A DNA stretch of 51,423 bases from Methyloprofundus sp. (GTDB taxonomy: Bacteria; Pseudomonadota; Gammaproteobacteria; Methylococcales; Methylomonadaceae): assembly GCA_012960135.1 (NCBI GenBank), contig DUBW01000091.1, positions 1 to 51,423 on the forward strand, in the 5' to 3' direction. The notes under the pieces were generated by a model. That model saw only the letters and a list, made by a program, of their open reading frames with translations, was not told the DNA's origin and did no database searches. Of this stretch, positions 1 through 8,300 are shown piece by piece (position 1 is the first letter of the stretch; every line of letters begins with the position of its first letter). The translations under genes were made by a program, and so were the position numbers.

Positions 1-109
1 TGATGTTCGGCAGGTTATGCGACTTAATCATTATTCAATTCATACTGAAAGAACTTACTTATTTGCATGCAGTTGACTGGCTAATTTGTTATCATTCATT
101 TCATAATAC

Positions 110-135
110 CTTGACTTTGTGGCTTGGAATTCCTA
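110..135 (+). repeat. 26-bp repeat, copy 1
   Basis: A 26-base stretch beginning CTTGACTTTGTGGCTTG recurs at 48234-48259 in the same orientation. The first 17 bases are identical and the next 9 differ at 2 positions. Both copies lie just upstream of degraded genes (the ArdA remnant here, the dioxygenase remnant there) and both are followed within about 50 bases by ATGAATAA. It may be a piece of a decayed mobile element or of a shared gene. The origin is unknown. Confidence 0.5.
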
Positions 136-232
136 TTCTTTTCTTTACAAAATTCAATGAATAATAATCATTTATGTCGAATTATATTAACACCTTTGAA
201 ATTCTATTTATTGATCTAGATCAATAAAGTGT

Positions 233-427
233 GTGTTTTACCAGGCTTCACTGATTGATTACGGCACTGGCTTTATCAATGGTTATGGAATTGTCGATTG
301 TCTACCGGATAATTTTATAGTCTATATAGATTATGAAGCCTATGCTCGTGATTTAGAACTAAGTGGTGAGGTCACTAAATTTAGTTATGACAACAGTACT
401 TATACTGTAGATCTTTTCATTAAGTGA
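233..427 (+). pseudogene. ArdA-type antirestriction protein remnant, internally shortened
   Basis: ArdA proteins mimic DNA and inhibit type I restriction enzymes; they are usually about 165 residues long. Here only 64 codons are open, from a GTG at 233. The first 20 residues (YQASLIDYGTGFINGYGI) resemble the ArdA N-terminal YVASLADYNxGxLHG motif. The rest (residues 24-60, with DYEAYARDLELSGE) resembles the ArdA C-terminus. The middle of the protein is absent, so this looks like an internal deletion of an ArdA gene rather than a complete small gene. No convincing ribosome-binding site precedes the GTG. It could still be expressed as a mini-protein. Family resemblance is from memory of the motif. 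Confidence 0.55.
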
Positions 428-624
428 GTGAGTAAACAGGAGAGCGATCAATGTAACCGTTCCCTTCAGCAAATTTGAACAACTACTTTAATATGCCAAT
501 CACTTTTCCAGTATGAGCAGCCGCGCGCCGCTCCGCAACAACGCCAACACATTTAGTTAATGCAGTGGTAGGAGGTGCCGTCAAATTATTATATTGGCAG
601 ATAGAAAGATTAAAAATGCGAAGC

Positions 625-1224
625 CTAAAGCGATAGGTTCTCTAAAACATCAATATTAAATGCACTAAGCAAGCGAATGAGTTTGATTAGCGGCAGGCCG
701 ATGAGCGCATTGGGATCTTCGCTGTCAATGCGTTCAAATAAAGCAATGCCGAGGCCCTCTGATTTAAAGCTACCGGCGCAATCATAGGGTTGCTCGAGGT
801 CTATATAGTTCTGGATTTGTTGATCAGTAAGGTGCTTAAAATGCACGGTGCAGGTATCAAGGTCACTTTGTGTCTCGTTTGTGGCACTATTAAGTATGAA
901 GATACTGGTGTAAAAATTTACTTTGGAGCCGGAAGAATTTTGTAATTGTTTGATGGCATTGTCCCGGTTTCCTGGTTTTTCGAGTTGCCTGTTATTGAGC
1001 ATGGCAACTTGATCGGCAGCAATAATCAAGTGCTCTGGGTAGTTGAAAGCAAGCGCTTTGGCCTTTTCTTGAGCAAGGCGCAACGCTAATTGCCTGGGAT
1101 TTTCACTTGGCTTTGCTGTCTCGTTAATGTCTGGCGAGGCACAGATAAAATTTAAGTGTAATTTTTCCAGTAACGATTTTCGGTAGGGAGAGCTGGATGC
1201 CAGGACTAGGTTGTTGGTTTGCAT
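625..1224 (-). CDS. Maf/YceF-type nucleoside triphosphate pyrophosphatase
   Basis: Maf-family enzymes hydrolyse non-canonical nucleoside triphosphates; the YceF subgroup prefers 7-methyl-GTP. The 199-residue protein has the usual length. It starts with the family signature LASSSPYRKSLLEKL at residues 8-22, and has a Glu-Lys-Ala segment (AQEKAKAL) and the AADQVA motif near residue 70 that carries the catalytic Asp. The SFKSEGLGIALFERI stretch is the conserved C-terminal substrate loop. The gene is divergent from yceD with about 50 bases between the start codons, the same arrangement as yceF next to yceD-rpmF in enterobacteria. That position favours the YceF subgroup. Confidence 0.9.
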   Translation of the reverse strand: MQTNNLVLASSSPYRKSLLEKLHLNFICASPDINETAKPSENPRQLALRLAQEKAKALAFNYPEHLIIAADQVAMLNNRQLEKPGNRDNAIKQLQNSSGSKVNFYTSIFILNSATNETQSDLDTCTVHFKHLTDQQIQNYIDLEQPYDCAGSFKSEGLGIALFERIDSEDPNALIGLPLIKLIRLLSAFNIDVLENLSL

Positions 1225-1273
1225 AAGAATTAAATTGACATAAGGTGTCGATACCAGCTATTATTACATAGTT

Positions 1274-1795
1274 ATGTTAGATCAATTACCCGAACTTATA
1301 GATCCTGTTGTTTTTGCTGAAAGGCAGAGTAATATAAAAGGATACCTAGGCCTGCAGCGTTTAGAGCGTCTTGGCACTCTTCTGTTTGATAAAACAGGTG
1401 AGCTAAAAGTAGATTTGCAGTTTTATAAAGAAGGTAAAGTTCCTGTTATAGAAGGGCGCATAGAAGGACATATAACGTTAGCTTGTCAAAGCTGTATGGA
1501 GGCGCTGGACTGGTCAGTAGACAAGTCGGTAAAGATAGGCATGGTACAGACAATCGAACAGGCTGATCGTTTAACTGATGAGTTTGAGCCGCTGATGGTT
1601 AGCGATGAAAAGATGTCATTACCAGGGCTTATCGAAGATGAAGTTCTTATTTCTTTGCCAGATTTTCCTCGACATGCGCATAAATGTTTACACTATGAGC
1701 CTGCTGTAAAGCTCGCTGAGCCCAAGATAAATGAGCACGAACCTGACAACCCTTTTGCTGTTTTAGCTACACTTAAAAATACTGGAGACCAATAA
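1274..1795 (+). CDS. yceD: YceD family protein (DUF177), 23S rRNA accumulation protein
   Basis: The 173-residue protein is a YceD/DUF177 member, a family encoded just before rpmF in many bacteria and linked to 23S rRNA processing or accumulation. It carries the conserved core [14 protein letters not shown] at about residues 67-80 and the C-terminal [17 protein letters not shown] segment at about 122-138, with the CxxC and final Cys. The stop codon overlaps the rpmF start by one base (TAATG), so the two genes are translationally coupled. The start is an ATG at 1274 close behind the divergent maf gene. Confidence 0.88.
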   Translation: MLDQLPELIDPVVFAERQSNIKGYLGLQRLERLGTLLFDKTGELKVDLQFYKEGKVPVIEGRIEGHITLACQSCMEALDWSVDKSVKIGMVQTIEQADRLTDEFEPLMVSDEKMSLPGLIEDEVLISLPDFPRHAHKCLHYEPAVKLAEPKINEHEPDNPFAVLATLKNTGDQ

Positions 1796-1974
1796 TGGCC
1801 GTACAAAAAAGTAAAGTAACTCGTTCAAGGCGCGGTCAGCGTCGTTCGCATGATTCATTGACTGCGAAAACCCTATCTCAAGATCCAACAACGGGTGAAA
1901 CGCATTTGCGCCACCATGTAACGCCAGATGGTTATTTCAAAGGCCGTCAGATCGTTGTTGCTGAAGAAGACTAA
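1795..1974 (+). CDS. rpmF: 50S ribosomal protein L32
   Basis: This short gene encodes a 59-residue basic protein starting [20 protein letters not shown], the characteristic start of bacterial L32, and includes the [16 protein letters not shown] segment. L32 sits in the large ribosomal subunit. This version has no Cys pairs, so it is the zinc-independent type. Its ATG overlaps the yceD stop by one base, and a strong hairpin (2027-2056) follows. The yceD-rpmF-plsX-fab order is highly conserved. Confidence 0.96.
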   Translation: MAVQKSKVTRSRRGQRRSHDSLTAKTLSQDPTTGETHLRHHVTPDGYFKGRQIVVAEED

Positions 1975-2026
1975 ATTGTTATAGTGAGCACAGGTTTTTA
2001 TTTGTGCACTTAGTTTTATCAGTTTT

Positions 2027-2056
2027 AAAAGCCGGGCTTTATGTCCGGCTTTTTTA
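2027..2056 (+). terminator. Rho-independent terminator or attenuator after rpmF
   Basis: The sequence AAAAGCCGG-GCTTTATGT-CCGGCTTTT is a 9-bp perfect stem followed by a T run. It lies between rpmF and plsX, so it may uncouple ribosomal-protein transcription from the fatty-acid genes, probably with partial read-through. Confidence 0.8.
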
Positions 2057-2083
2057 TAATAAAAAGTTGGAGTTTTTGTTCAC

Positions 2084-3112
2084 GTGAGTTTAATTATTTC
2101 AATTGATGCCATGGGCGGTGATCATGGTCCTGATTCGACCATTCCCGCGTCGTTAGATTGCTTACGCAATAATCCTGAATTACAGCTGATTCTTGTTGGT
2201 GATGAACAAGTACTTGCTCCTCGACTTGAGCAAGCGTTAATTGATTTTAAAGGACGATTATCAATTCAGCATGCGTCACAATGCGTTGCTATGGACGAAT
2301 CTCCCTCCAAGGCGCTAAGAAATAAAAAAGATTCATCTATGCGCGTCGCAATTAATTTAGTGCGCGATGGGCAGGCGGATGCCTGTGTCAGTGCGGGTAA
2401 TACCGGGGCGCTGATGGCAACAGCTAGATTTGTCTTAAAAATGATTCCTGGTGTCGATAGGCCAGCCATTATTTCTTCTATGCCCTCTATTTTCGGCCAT
2501 ACTCATGTGCTGGACTTAGGCGCAAATGTCGATACCCCCGCTGAAAGTCTGTTTCAATTTGCGGTGATGGGCGCTGAGGTTGTTAAGGCACTGGAAAATA
2601 TTAGTGACCCTAAGGTTGGTTTGCTCAATATTGGTGAAGAGGAAACTAAAGGCAATGAGCAGGTTAAAGCGGCTGCACAATTACTGGATAATTCCGACCT
2701 AAATTATATCGGGTATGTAGAAGGTAATTCACTGAATGCTGGTGATGAAAAAGTCGACCTGATTGTTTGTGATGGTTTTGTCGGTAATGTTGCATTGAAA
2801 TCAATTGAAGGCGCAGCAAAAATGATTACTTCGGTAATGAAAGAATCATTTGCCAAGACCCCTTTTACTAAAATAGCTGCTTTGATTGCTTATCCGGTAT
2901 TAAAAGCCATAAAAAATCGTATAGACCCAAGACTGCATAATGGCGCCAGCTTTTTGGGCTTGAAAGGCTTAGTGATAAAAAGTCACGGTGGTGCAGATGC
3001 ATTGGCTTTTAAGACAGCAATTCATGTGGCCGAAGTCGAAGTAGAAAAAAATGTGATCCAAAAAATTAGCGAGCAAGTTGAACTCGCTTTAAGCAGGAGA
3101 GACAACACATGA
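2084..3112 (+). CDS. plsX: Phosphate acyltransferase PlsX
   Basis: PlsX converts acyl-ACP and phosphate to acyl-phosphate, the donor for PlsY in phospholipid synthesis. The 342-residue protein has the N-terminal IDAMGGDHGP motif (residues 7-16), the SAGNTGALMA segment near 103-112, and VDLIVCDGFVGNVALK near 224-239. All are family hallmarks. The start is GTG at 2084, chosen because it puts the MGGD motif at the usual distance from the N-terminus; a GGAG lies about 12 bases upstream. The stop overlaps the fabH start (ATGA), giving translational coupling. Confidence 0.95.
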   Translation: MSLIISIDAMGGDHGPDSTIPASLDCLRNNPELQLILVGDEQVLAPRLEQALIDFKGRLSIQHASQCVAMDESPSKALRNKKDSSMRVAINLVRDGQADACVSAGNTGALMATARFVLKMIPGVDRPAIISSMPSIFGHTHVLDLGANVDTPAESLFQFAVMGAEVVKALENISDPKVGLLNIGEEETKGNEQVKAAAQLLDNSDLNYIGYVEGNSLNAGDEKVDLIVCDGFVGNVALKSIEGAAKMITSVMKESFAKTPFTKIAALIAYPVLKAIKNRIDPRLHNGASFLGLKGLVIKSHGGADALAFKTAIHVAEVEVEKNVIQKISEQVELALSRRDNT

Positions 3113-4071
3113 CAGCTTTTGCAAAAGTAATTGGTACCGGGGGGTATTTACCTGCTGAAATAAAAACCAATGAGGATATTTCGCGCACAGTTGATACCTC
3201 GGATAGCTGGATTTTTGAGCGTACTGGTATTAAAAGTCGTCGCATTGCTGCAAAAGATGAGACTGCTTCAAGCATGGCTGAAATTGCTGCCAGGCAAGCC
3301 ATTGATATGGCAGGTATTGATCCGAAAGATATTGATTTGATTATTGTTGCTACCGGGACACCAGATAATATTTATCCCAGTACAGGTTGTATGTTGCAAC
3401 ACCGACTGGGCATTAAAGAGTGTATTGCTTTTGATATTCAGGCCGCTTGTTCGGGTTCTATTTTTGGCATGGATATGGCGAATCAATATATCAAGTCAGG
3501 CGCAGCGAAAACGGTTTTAGTTGTAGGTACTGAAGTTACTTCGCGTATTGTCGATTGGACTGATCGAGGTACCTGTATTTTATTTGGCGATGGTGCAGGG
3601 GCTGTTTTACTTCAGGCAGCTGACGAAGCAGGAATCCTATCAACGCATATTCATTCGGATGGTCGGTTTGAGGATTTATTGAACTGCCCGAATCCGCAGG
3701 CATTGGGGGATTTTGATACGCCTAGCTATATTTCCATGAAAGGCAATGAAGTATTTAAAGTCGCGGTGAATACATTGGGGCGCATAGTCGATGAAACACT
3801 GGCAGCTAATAATATGCAGAAGTCCGAAGTAGACTGGCTAGTGCCGCACCAGGCAAACAGTCGCATTATTGCTGCGACCGCTAAAAAATTGAAAATGTCT
3901 ATGGATCAGGTGGTATTGACGCTTGAAAATCAGGGAAATACTTCTTCTGCCTCTGTCTTGCTGGCTTTTAATGAAGCAGTAAGAGATGGCCGAATTCAGC
4001 GTGGGCATGTGGTTTTATTAGAAGCGTTTGGCGCAGGTTTTACCTGGGGCTCAGCGCTTATTAAGTATTAA
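3109..4071 (+). CDS. fabH: 3-oxoacyl-ACP synthase III (KAS III)
   Basis: FabH condenses acetyl-CoA with malonyl-ACP to start fatty-acid synthesis. The 320-residue protein has the catalytic Cys in DIQAACSGSIFGMD (about residue 112), the His of the VPHQANSRI motif (about 246) and the Asn of ENQGNTSSASV (about 276). This Cys-His-Asn triad is complete. The start overlaps the plsX stop by four bases, and fabD begins 8 bases after the stop, so the genes are co-transcribed. Confidence 0.96.
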   Translation: MTAFAKVIGTGGYLPAEIKTNEDISRTVDTSDSWIFERTGIKSRRIAAKDETASSMAEIAARQAIDMAGIDPKDIDLIIVATGTPDNIYPSTGCMLQHRLGIKECIAFDIQAACSGSIFGMDMANQYIKSGAAKTVLVVGTEVTSRIVDWTDRGTCILFGDGAGAVLLQAADEAGILSTHIHSDGRFEDLLNCPNPQALGDFDTPSYISMKGNEVFKVAVNTLGRIVDETLAANNMQKSEVDWLVPHQANSRIIAATAKKLKMSMDQVVLTLENQGNTSSASVLLAFNEAVRDGRIQRGHVVLLEAFGAGFTWGSALIKY

Positions 4072-4079
4072 GGTTTTAT

Positions 4080-5033
4080 ATGAGTATACAAAACAAGCAG
4101 CTGGCTTTTGTTTTTCCAGGGCAGGGCTCACAGTCGGTCGGTATGTTGGTCGAAATGGCGGAGAGTTATCCGGAGATCAAGGATACCTTTGCAAAGGCAT
4201 CAGAAGTATTAGGTCTGGATTTATGGGCTTTAGTTACTGACGGACCTGCTGAAGAATTAAATCAGACACATAATACCCAGCCAGCAATGTTGGCCGCAGG
4301 TGTGGCTTTATGGAAAGTCTGGTGTGCACAGTCTGATGTGCGTCCAGCTTATATGGCAGGGCACAGTCTGGGGGAATATACGGTTTTAGTTTGTTCGGGC
4401 GTATTAGACTTTGCAGATGCGATTGCTTTGGTTGCAGCGCGAGGTCGATTTATGCAGGAAGCGGTTCCCGAGAGCGTGGGAGCAATGGCTGCAGTTTTGG
4501 GCTTAACTGACGAGCAGGTTATTCAGGTATGTAGTGATGCCGCTCAAGGTGAAGTATGTTCTGCGGTAAATTTTAATTCACCCGGTCAGGTGGTCATTGC
4601 AGGGAATAGTGCTGCGATTGATCGAGCGATGCTTGCGGCAAAAGACGCTGGCGCTAAACGGGCGCTGAAACTGCCGGTTAGTGTGCCATCGCATTGCGCA
4701 TTGATGCGGCCAGCTGCGGAAAAGTTATATGTGCAAATGCAGGCGTTAACGTTCGCGCAGCCTGATGTTAGCTTATTACATAATGTTGATGTCGCTGAGC
4801 ATAAAGAGGCAGATGAAATTCGTCAGGCATTGAGGCAGCAGCTATTTATGCCGGTGCGCTGGGTAGATACGGTTAATGCCTTGACGGAACAAGGTGTGAC
4901 GACAATCGTAGAAATGGGGCCTGGTAAAGTATTAATGGGTCTTAACAAGCGTATTGTTAAGACATCTGACCATTTTACTGTTTACAATCCTGATACTTTA
5001 AATAAATTATTGGAGCATTATTCAAATGACTAA
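4080..5033 (+). CDS. fabD: Malonyl-CoA:ACP transacylase
   Basis: FabD moves malonyl groups from CoA to acyl carrier protein. The 317-residue protein begins with the FVFPGQGSQSVGM motif (residues 10-22), has the nucleophile elbow GHSLGEY with the active Ser at about residue 95, and the conserved VPSHCALM segment near 202-209 that holds the catalytic His. Its stop overlaps the fabG start by 8 bases. It belongs to the fatty-acid operon with fabH and fabG. Confidence 0.96.
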   Translation: MSIQNKQLAFVFPGQGSQSVGMLVEMAESYPEIKDTFAKASEVLGLDLWALVTDGPAEELNQTHNTQPAMLAAGVALWKVWCAQSDVRPAYMAGHSLGEYTVLVCSGVLDFADAIALVAARGRFMQEAVPESVGAMAAVLGLTDEQVIQVCSDAAQGEVCSAVNFNSPGQVVIAGNSAAIDRAMLAAKDAGAKRALKLPVSVPSHCALMRPAAEKLYVQMQALTFAQPDVSLLHNVDVAEHKEADEIRQALRQQLFMPVRWVDTVNALTEQGVTTIVEMGPGKVLMGLNKRIVKTSDHFTVYNPDTLNKLLEHYSND

Positions 5034-5754
5034 AAAAGTCGCTTTAGTAACCGGTGCGAGCCGTGGAATTGGCCGTGCCATTGCAGAAAAATTAGTTGCA
5101 GATGGTTTTTTTGTTATCGGTACAGCAACGTCTGATGGCGGAGCAGAGTTAATTTCTGCTTATCTGGCAGAGAGTGGCAAGGGCATGAAGCTCAACGTCT
5201 CGGATGCAGATTCTATTGCAGAAGTCATTAAAAACATTGCTGATGCATATGGTGCACCAGCGGTATTGGTGAATAATGCCGGAATTACCCGAGATAATTT
5301 ATTGATGCGCATGAAAGATGACGAGTGGGATGATATTATCAATACCAATCTAACGTCAGTCTTTAGAATGAGTAAGGCGGTGTTAAGAGGTATGATGAAA
5401 GTCAGGTCTGGCCGTATTATTAACATCTCTTCAGTTGTTGGTGCCACGGGTAATGCAGGGCAGGCTAATTATGCCGCATCGAAAGCCGGTATGATCGGCT
5501 TTGCAAAGTCTATGGCAAAAGAGGTTGGGTCACGTGGTATTACTGTCAATACAGTGGCACCAGGTTTTATTGATACCGATATGACACGAGAATTATCTGA
5601 TGATATTAAGAAAGAATTATTAGCAGGTATTCCTCTGGCACGCCTGGGTGATGCGCAGGAAATAGCCAATGCAGTGGCATTTTTAGCCTCTGAGGGAGCC
5701 GCTTATATCACCGGTGAAACTTTACATGTTAACGGCGGGATGTTTATGGCGTAA
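5026..5754 (+). CDS. fabG: 3-oxoacyl-ACP reductase
   Basis: FabG is the NADPH-dependent reductase of 3-ketoacyl-ACP. The 242-residue short-chain dehydrogenase shows the cofactor motif TGASRGIG (residues 9-16), the NNAG motif near 83-86, the catalytic Ser in ISSVVG (about 137), and the YAASKAG Tyr-Lys pair (about 150-154). The C-terminal YITGETLHVNGGMFMA is typical of FabG. It overlaps the end of fabD, and two hairpins lie between it and acpP. Confidence 0.96.
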   Translation: MTKKVALVTGASRGIGRAIAEKLVADGFFVIGTATSDGGAELISAYLAESGKGMKLNVSDADSIAEVIKNIADAYGAPAVLVNNAGITRDNLLMRMKDDEWDDIINTNLTSVFRMSKAVLRGMMKVRSGRIINISSVVGATGNAGQANYAASKAGMIGFAKSMAKEVGSRGITVNTVAPGFIDTDMTRELSDDIKKELLAGIPLARLGDAQEIANAVAFLASEGAAYITGETLHVNGGMFMA

Positions 5755-5818
5755 AATCATGCCACAAACATGATTTTCAAGTATAATTGCACGGCTTATT
5801 GAAAATACGTATAAGCCG
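5753..5818 (+). terminator. Two tandem hairpins between fabG and acpP, with a possible acpP promoter
   Basis: A perfect 9-bp stem AAAATCATG / CATGATTTT (5753-5777, 7-base loop) begins at the fabG stop. A second perfect 8-bp stem CGGCTTAT / ATAAGCCG lies at 5792-5818. Between them TATAAT at 5782-5787 could be a -10 box for a separate acpP promoter; no good -35 box is visible. The first hairpin lacks a long T run, so it may act as a processing or weak termination site that lets acpP reach a different level from fabG. Confidence 0.55.
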
Positions 5819-5884
5819 AACCAGATTAATAATAATAGTGATGTTGTATTCTTTTAAATCAGCATCCATTAAGGAAAAAATAAT

Positions 5885-6115
5885 ATGAGTAGCATTGAAG
5901 AACGTGTAAAAAAGATTGTAGCTGAGCAACTAGGTGTTAAAGAAGATATTGCTAATGATGCATCATTCGTTGATGATCTAGGCGCTGATTCACTCGATAC
6001 AGTAGAATTAGTTATGGCTTTGGAAGAAGAATTCGAATGTGAAATTCCTGATGATGATGCTGAAAAAATCACTACAGTACAACAAGCTACGGACTACGTA
6101 AACGCTAACAGCTAA
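5885..6115 (+). CDS. acpP: Acyl carrier protein
   Basis: ACP carries growing acyl chains on a phosphopantetheine arm. The 76-residue acidic protein has the canonical attachment motif [20 protein letters not shown], with the modified Ser at about residue 37. A strong AAGGA ribosome-binding site lies 8 bases before the ATG. The gene stands free between hairpins on both sides, consistent with the high independent expression known for acpP. Confidence 0.98.
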   Translation: MSSIEERVKKIVAEQLGVKEDIANDASFVDDLGADSLDTVELVMALEEEFECEIPDDDAEKITTVQQATDYVNANS

Positions 6116-6134
6116 TACCTTAGTCTGTTATGAC

Positions 6135-6163
6135 TTAATGGGTAATGATATATTACCCATTAA
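6135..6163 (+). terminator. Perfect 12-bp hairpin between acpP and fabF
   Basis: TTAATGGGTAAT-gatat-ATTACCCATTAA is a perfect 12-bp stem with a 5-base loop, 20 bases after the acpP stop. A short pyrimidine-rich stretch (CTATCCCCTCTTTCTTT) follows. It probably ends most acpP transcripts or stabilises their 3' ends, with read-through into fabF. Confidence 0.65.
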
Positions 6164-6203
6164 CTATCCCCTCTTTCTTTATCTCTATTTCAGGTAACCT
6201 CCA

Positions 6204-7448
6204 TTGAGTACACGTCGCGTTGTTATTACAGGGCTAGGCGCAGTTACGCCTCTTGCAAACACAGTTTCTGAAACATGGGATGGCATTATTAACGGAAAAA
6301 GCGGCATTAGCTCGATTGATTCCTTTGATATCTCTCCTTTTGCCACGACTTTTGGTGGTGTGATCAGAAATTTTGATATTAGTGAATATATTCCCGCCAA
6401 AGATGCAAAGCGTATGGATGGTTTCATTCATTATGGTATTGCCGCAGGATGTCAGGCGATTGAAGATTCAGGGATAGAAGTTACCGAAGAGAACGCAGAA
6501 AGAATCGGTGTCGCGATTGGTGCCGGTATCGGCGGCGTAACAGGGATTGAAGAGTGTTATGCGACTTATGATAAAAGCGGTCCTCGACGGATCTCGCCTT
6601 TCTTTGTCCCCGGAAATATTATTAATATGATTTCTGGTAACCTGTCGATTAAATATGGCTTAAAGGGCCCGAATTTTGCGATTGTGACTGCCTGTACTAC
6701 CGGTACTCACAATATTGGTGATGCTTCACGCCTAATTAAATATGGTGATGCTGATGTGATGGTAGCCGGAGGCGCTGAAAGATGTACTACCTCGCCGACG
6801 GCGATGGGTGGTTTTGCATCGGCAAGGGCACTTTCACGCCGTAACGATGACCCACAGGCGGCAAGTCGTCCCTGGGATAAAGACCGTGATGGCTTTGTCT
6901 TGAGCGATGGTTCCGGGGTTGTGGTTCTGGAGGAGCTGGAACATGCCAAAGCACGTGGTGCTAAAATTTATGCCGAAGTGGTTGGTTATGGTATGAGTGG
7001 CGATGCATATCATATGACTACACCGTCAGTGGGCGGGGAAGGTGCCGCGCGTTGTATGAAAAATGCTATGCGTGATGCGGGCTTGAATGCAACAGATGTG
7101 GATTATATCAACGCCCATGGCACATCCACACCTGCGGGTGACCTGGGTGAAACGCAAGCAATGAAAGCAGCGCTAGGCGACCATGCTTATAACGTGGCAA
7201 TTAGTTCGACTAAATCAATGATTGGTCATTTATTAGGTGCGGCAGGTGGAGTTGAAGCAGTATTATCTGCCTTGACTATCAAAAACCAGATTGCGCCACC
7301 AACAATTAATCTTGAAAATCAGGATCCAGAATGTGACCTCGATTTTGTACCCAATACTGCTCGTGAAATGAAAATTGATGTTGCCATCTCAAATTCATTT
7401 GGTTTTGGCGGTACTAATGGCTCACTTGTTTTCAAACGCTACGAATAA
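6204..7448 (+). CDS. fabF: 3-oxoacyl-ACP synthase II (KAS II)
   Basis: FabF elongates acyl-ACP with malonyl-ACP. The 414-residue protein has [12 protein letters not shown] at residues 6-17, the active Cys in the [12 protein letters not shown] motif (about 164), and the two catalytic His in [11 protein letters not shown] (about 304) and [11 protein letters not shown] (about 341). The start is TTG at 6204. It gives the expected [11 protein letters not shown]-terminus, and no in-frame ATG lies at a sensible distance. The acpP-fabF-pabC-mltG order matches other gammaproteobacteria. Confidence 0.96.
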   Translation: MSTRRVVITGLGAVTPLANTVSETWDGIINGKSGISSIDSFDISPFATTFGGVIRNFDISEYIPAKDAKRMDGFIHYGIAAGCQAIEDSGIEVTEENAERIGVAIGAGIGGVTGIEECYATYDKSGPRRISPFFVPGNIINMISGNLSIKYGLKGPNFAIVTACTTGTHNIGDASRLIKYGDADVMVAGGAERCTTSPTAMGGFASARALSRRNDDPQAASRPWDKDRDGFVLSDGSGVVVLEELEHAKARGAKIYAEVVGYGMSGDAYHMTTPSVGGEGAARCMKNAMRDAGLNATDVDYINAHGTSTPAGDLGETQAMKAALGDHAYNVAISSTKSMIGHLLGAAGGVEAVLSALTIKNQIAPPTINLENQDPECDLDFVPNTAREMKIDVAISNSFGFGGTNGSLVFKRYE

Positions 7449-7466
7449 ATTGTTTTTGCTTTGCTA

Positions 7467-8300
7467 ATGATTTTAGTCAATGGCAAACTTCAAAATACGC
7501 TAGAAATAACAGACCGTGGCCTGCACTATGGCGATGGTCTGTTTGAAACCATAGCAGTGACTCGGCAGACACCGGTTTTTTTAGCGCAGCATCTTGCGCG
7601 CTTAAAAGCTGGCTGCCAGGTGTTGCAAATACCCTATCCAGATAAAACTCTTCTGCTGGATGAAATTACCCAGTTAAGCAAAACAAGCGAGCAAGGCGTT
7701 CTTAAAATAATACTGACGCGTGGCTCAGGTGGGCGTGGATATCGTCAGCCTGATTTGCTAAAACCTACCCGAATTATTGCTTTACATCCCTTTCCTGAGT
7801 TTCCGGAAAACTATAAAACGCAGGGCATTCTAGCCCGTTTTTGTTACACCCGATTAGGCTTAAACCCTTTGCTTGCAGGCTTGAAACATAATAACCGCCT
7901 GGAGCAGGTGCTTGCCCGTGCCGAATGGCAGGATCAGTTTCAGGAAGGACTGATGCTGAATCTGAACGAGCATGTGATCGAAGGGACAATGAGTAATTTG
8001 TTCATTGTAAAAGAGCAAAAACTGTACACACCGGAAATTACTGTATCTGGCATAACAGGGGTGATGCGCGAGCTTATTTTAATGATTGCTAGAGATAACC
8101 AGATCCCCGTAAAGGAAGCGATATTAACAAAGGATTTTGTGTTGGGAGCTGATGAGTTATTTGTCAGTAATTCAATTATCGACATCTGGCCAATTAAAGC
8201 CCTGGAAGATAAATCTTACCCGGTTGGCCAGGTCACGCAAAAGATCATGGCTAAGCTAGCCGACTATAAAGTGAGCGATAGCAGTCATGATATTACGTAG
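7467..8300 (+). CDS. pabC: Aminodeoxychorismate lyase (class IV aminotransferase fold)
   Basis: PabC converts 4-amino-4-deoxychorismate to p-aminobenzoate and pyruvate for folate synthesis. The 277-residue protein has the fold-type IV PLP motifs: DRGLHYGDGLFETI near the N-terminus, the lysine in GLKHNNRLEQVLA, and EGTMSNLFIV. A TTG six bases upstream is also in frame, but the ATG at 7467 gives the standard MILVNG start. Position between fabF and mltG strongly supports PabC over D-alanine or branched-chain aminotransferase. The end overlaps mltG by 14 bases. Confidence 0.92.
   Translation: MILVNGKLQNTLEITDRGLHYGDGLFETIAVTRQTPVFLAQHLARLKAGCQVLQIPYPDKTLLLDEITQLSKTSEQGVLKIILTRGSGGRGYRQPDLLKPTRIIALHPFPEFPENYKTQGILARFCYTRLGLNPLLAGLKHNNRLEQVLARAEWQDQFQEGLMLNLNEHVIEGTMSNLFIVKEQKLYTPEITVSGITGVMRELILMIARDNQIPVKEAILTKDFVLGADELFVSNSIIDIWPIKALEDKSYPVGQVTQKIMAKLADYKVSDSSHDIT

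Noticed and set aside
428-624. Possible small gene between the ArdA remnant and maf
   Set aside because: Only short frames with stops; a GC-rich patch at about 520-545 stands out, but no supportable feature was found.
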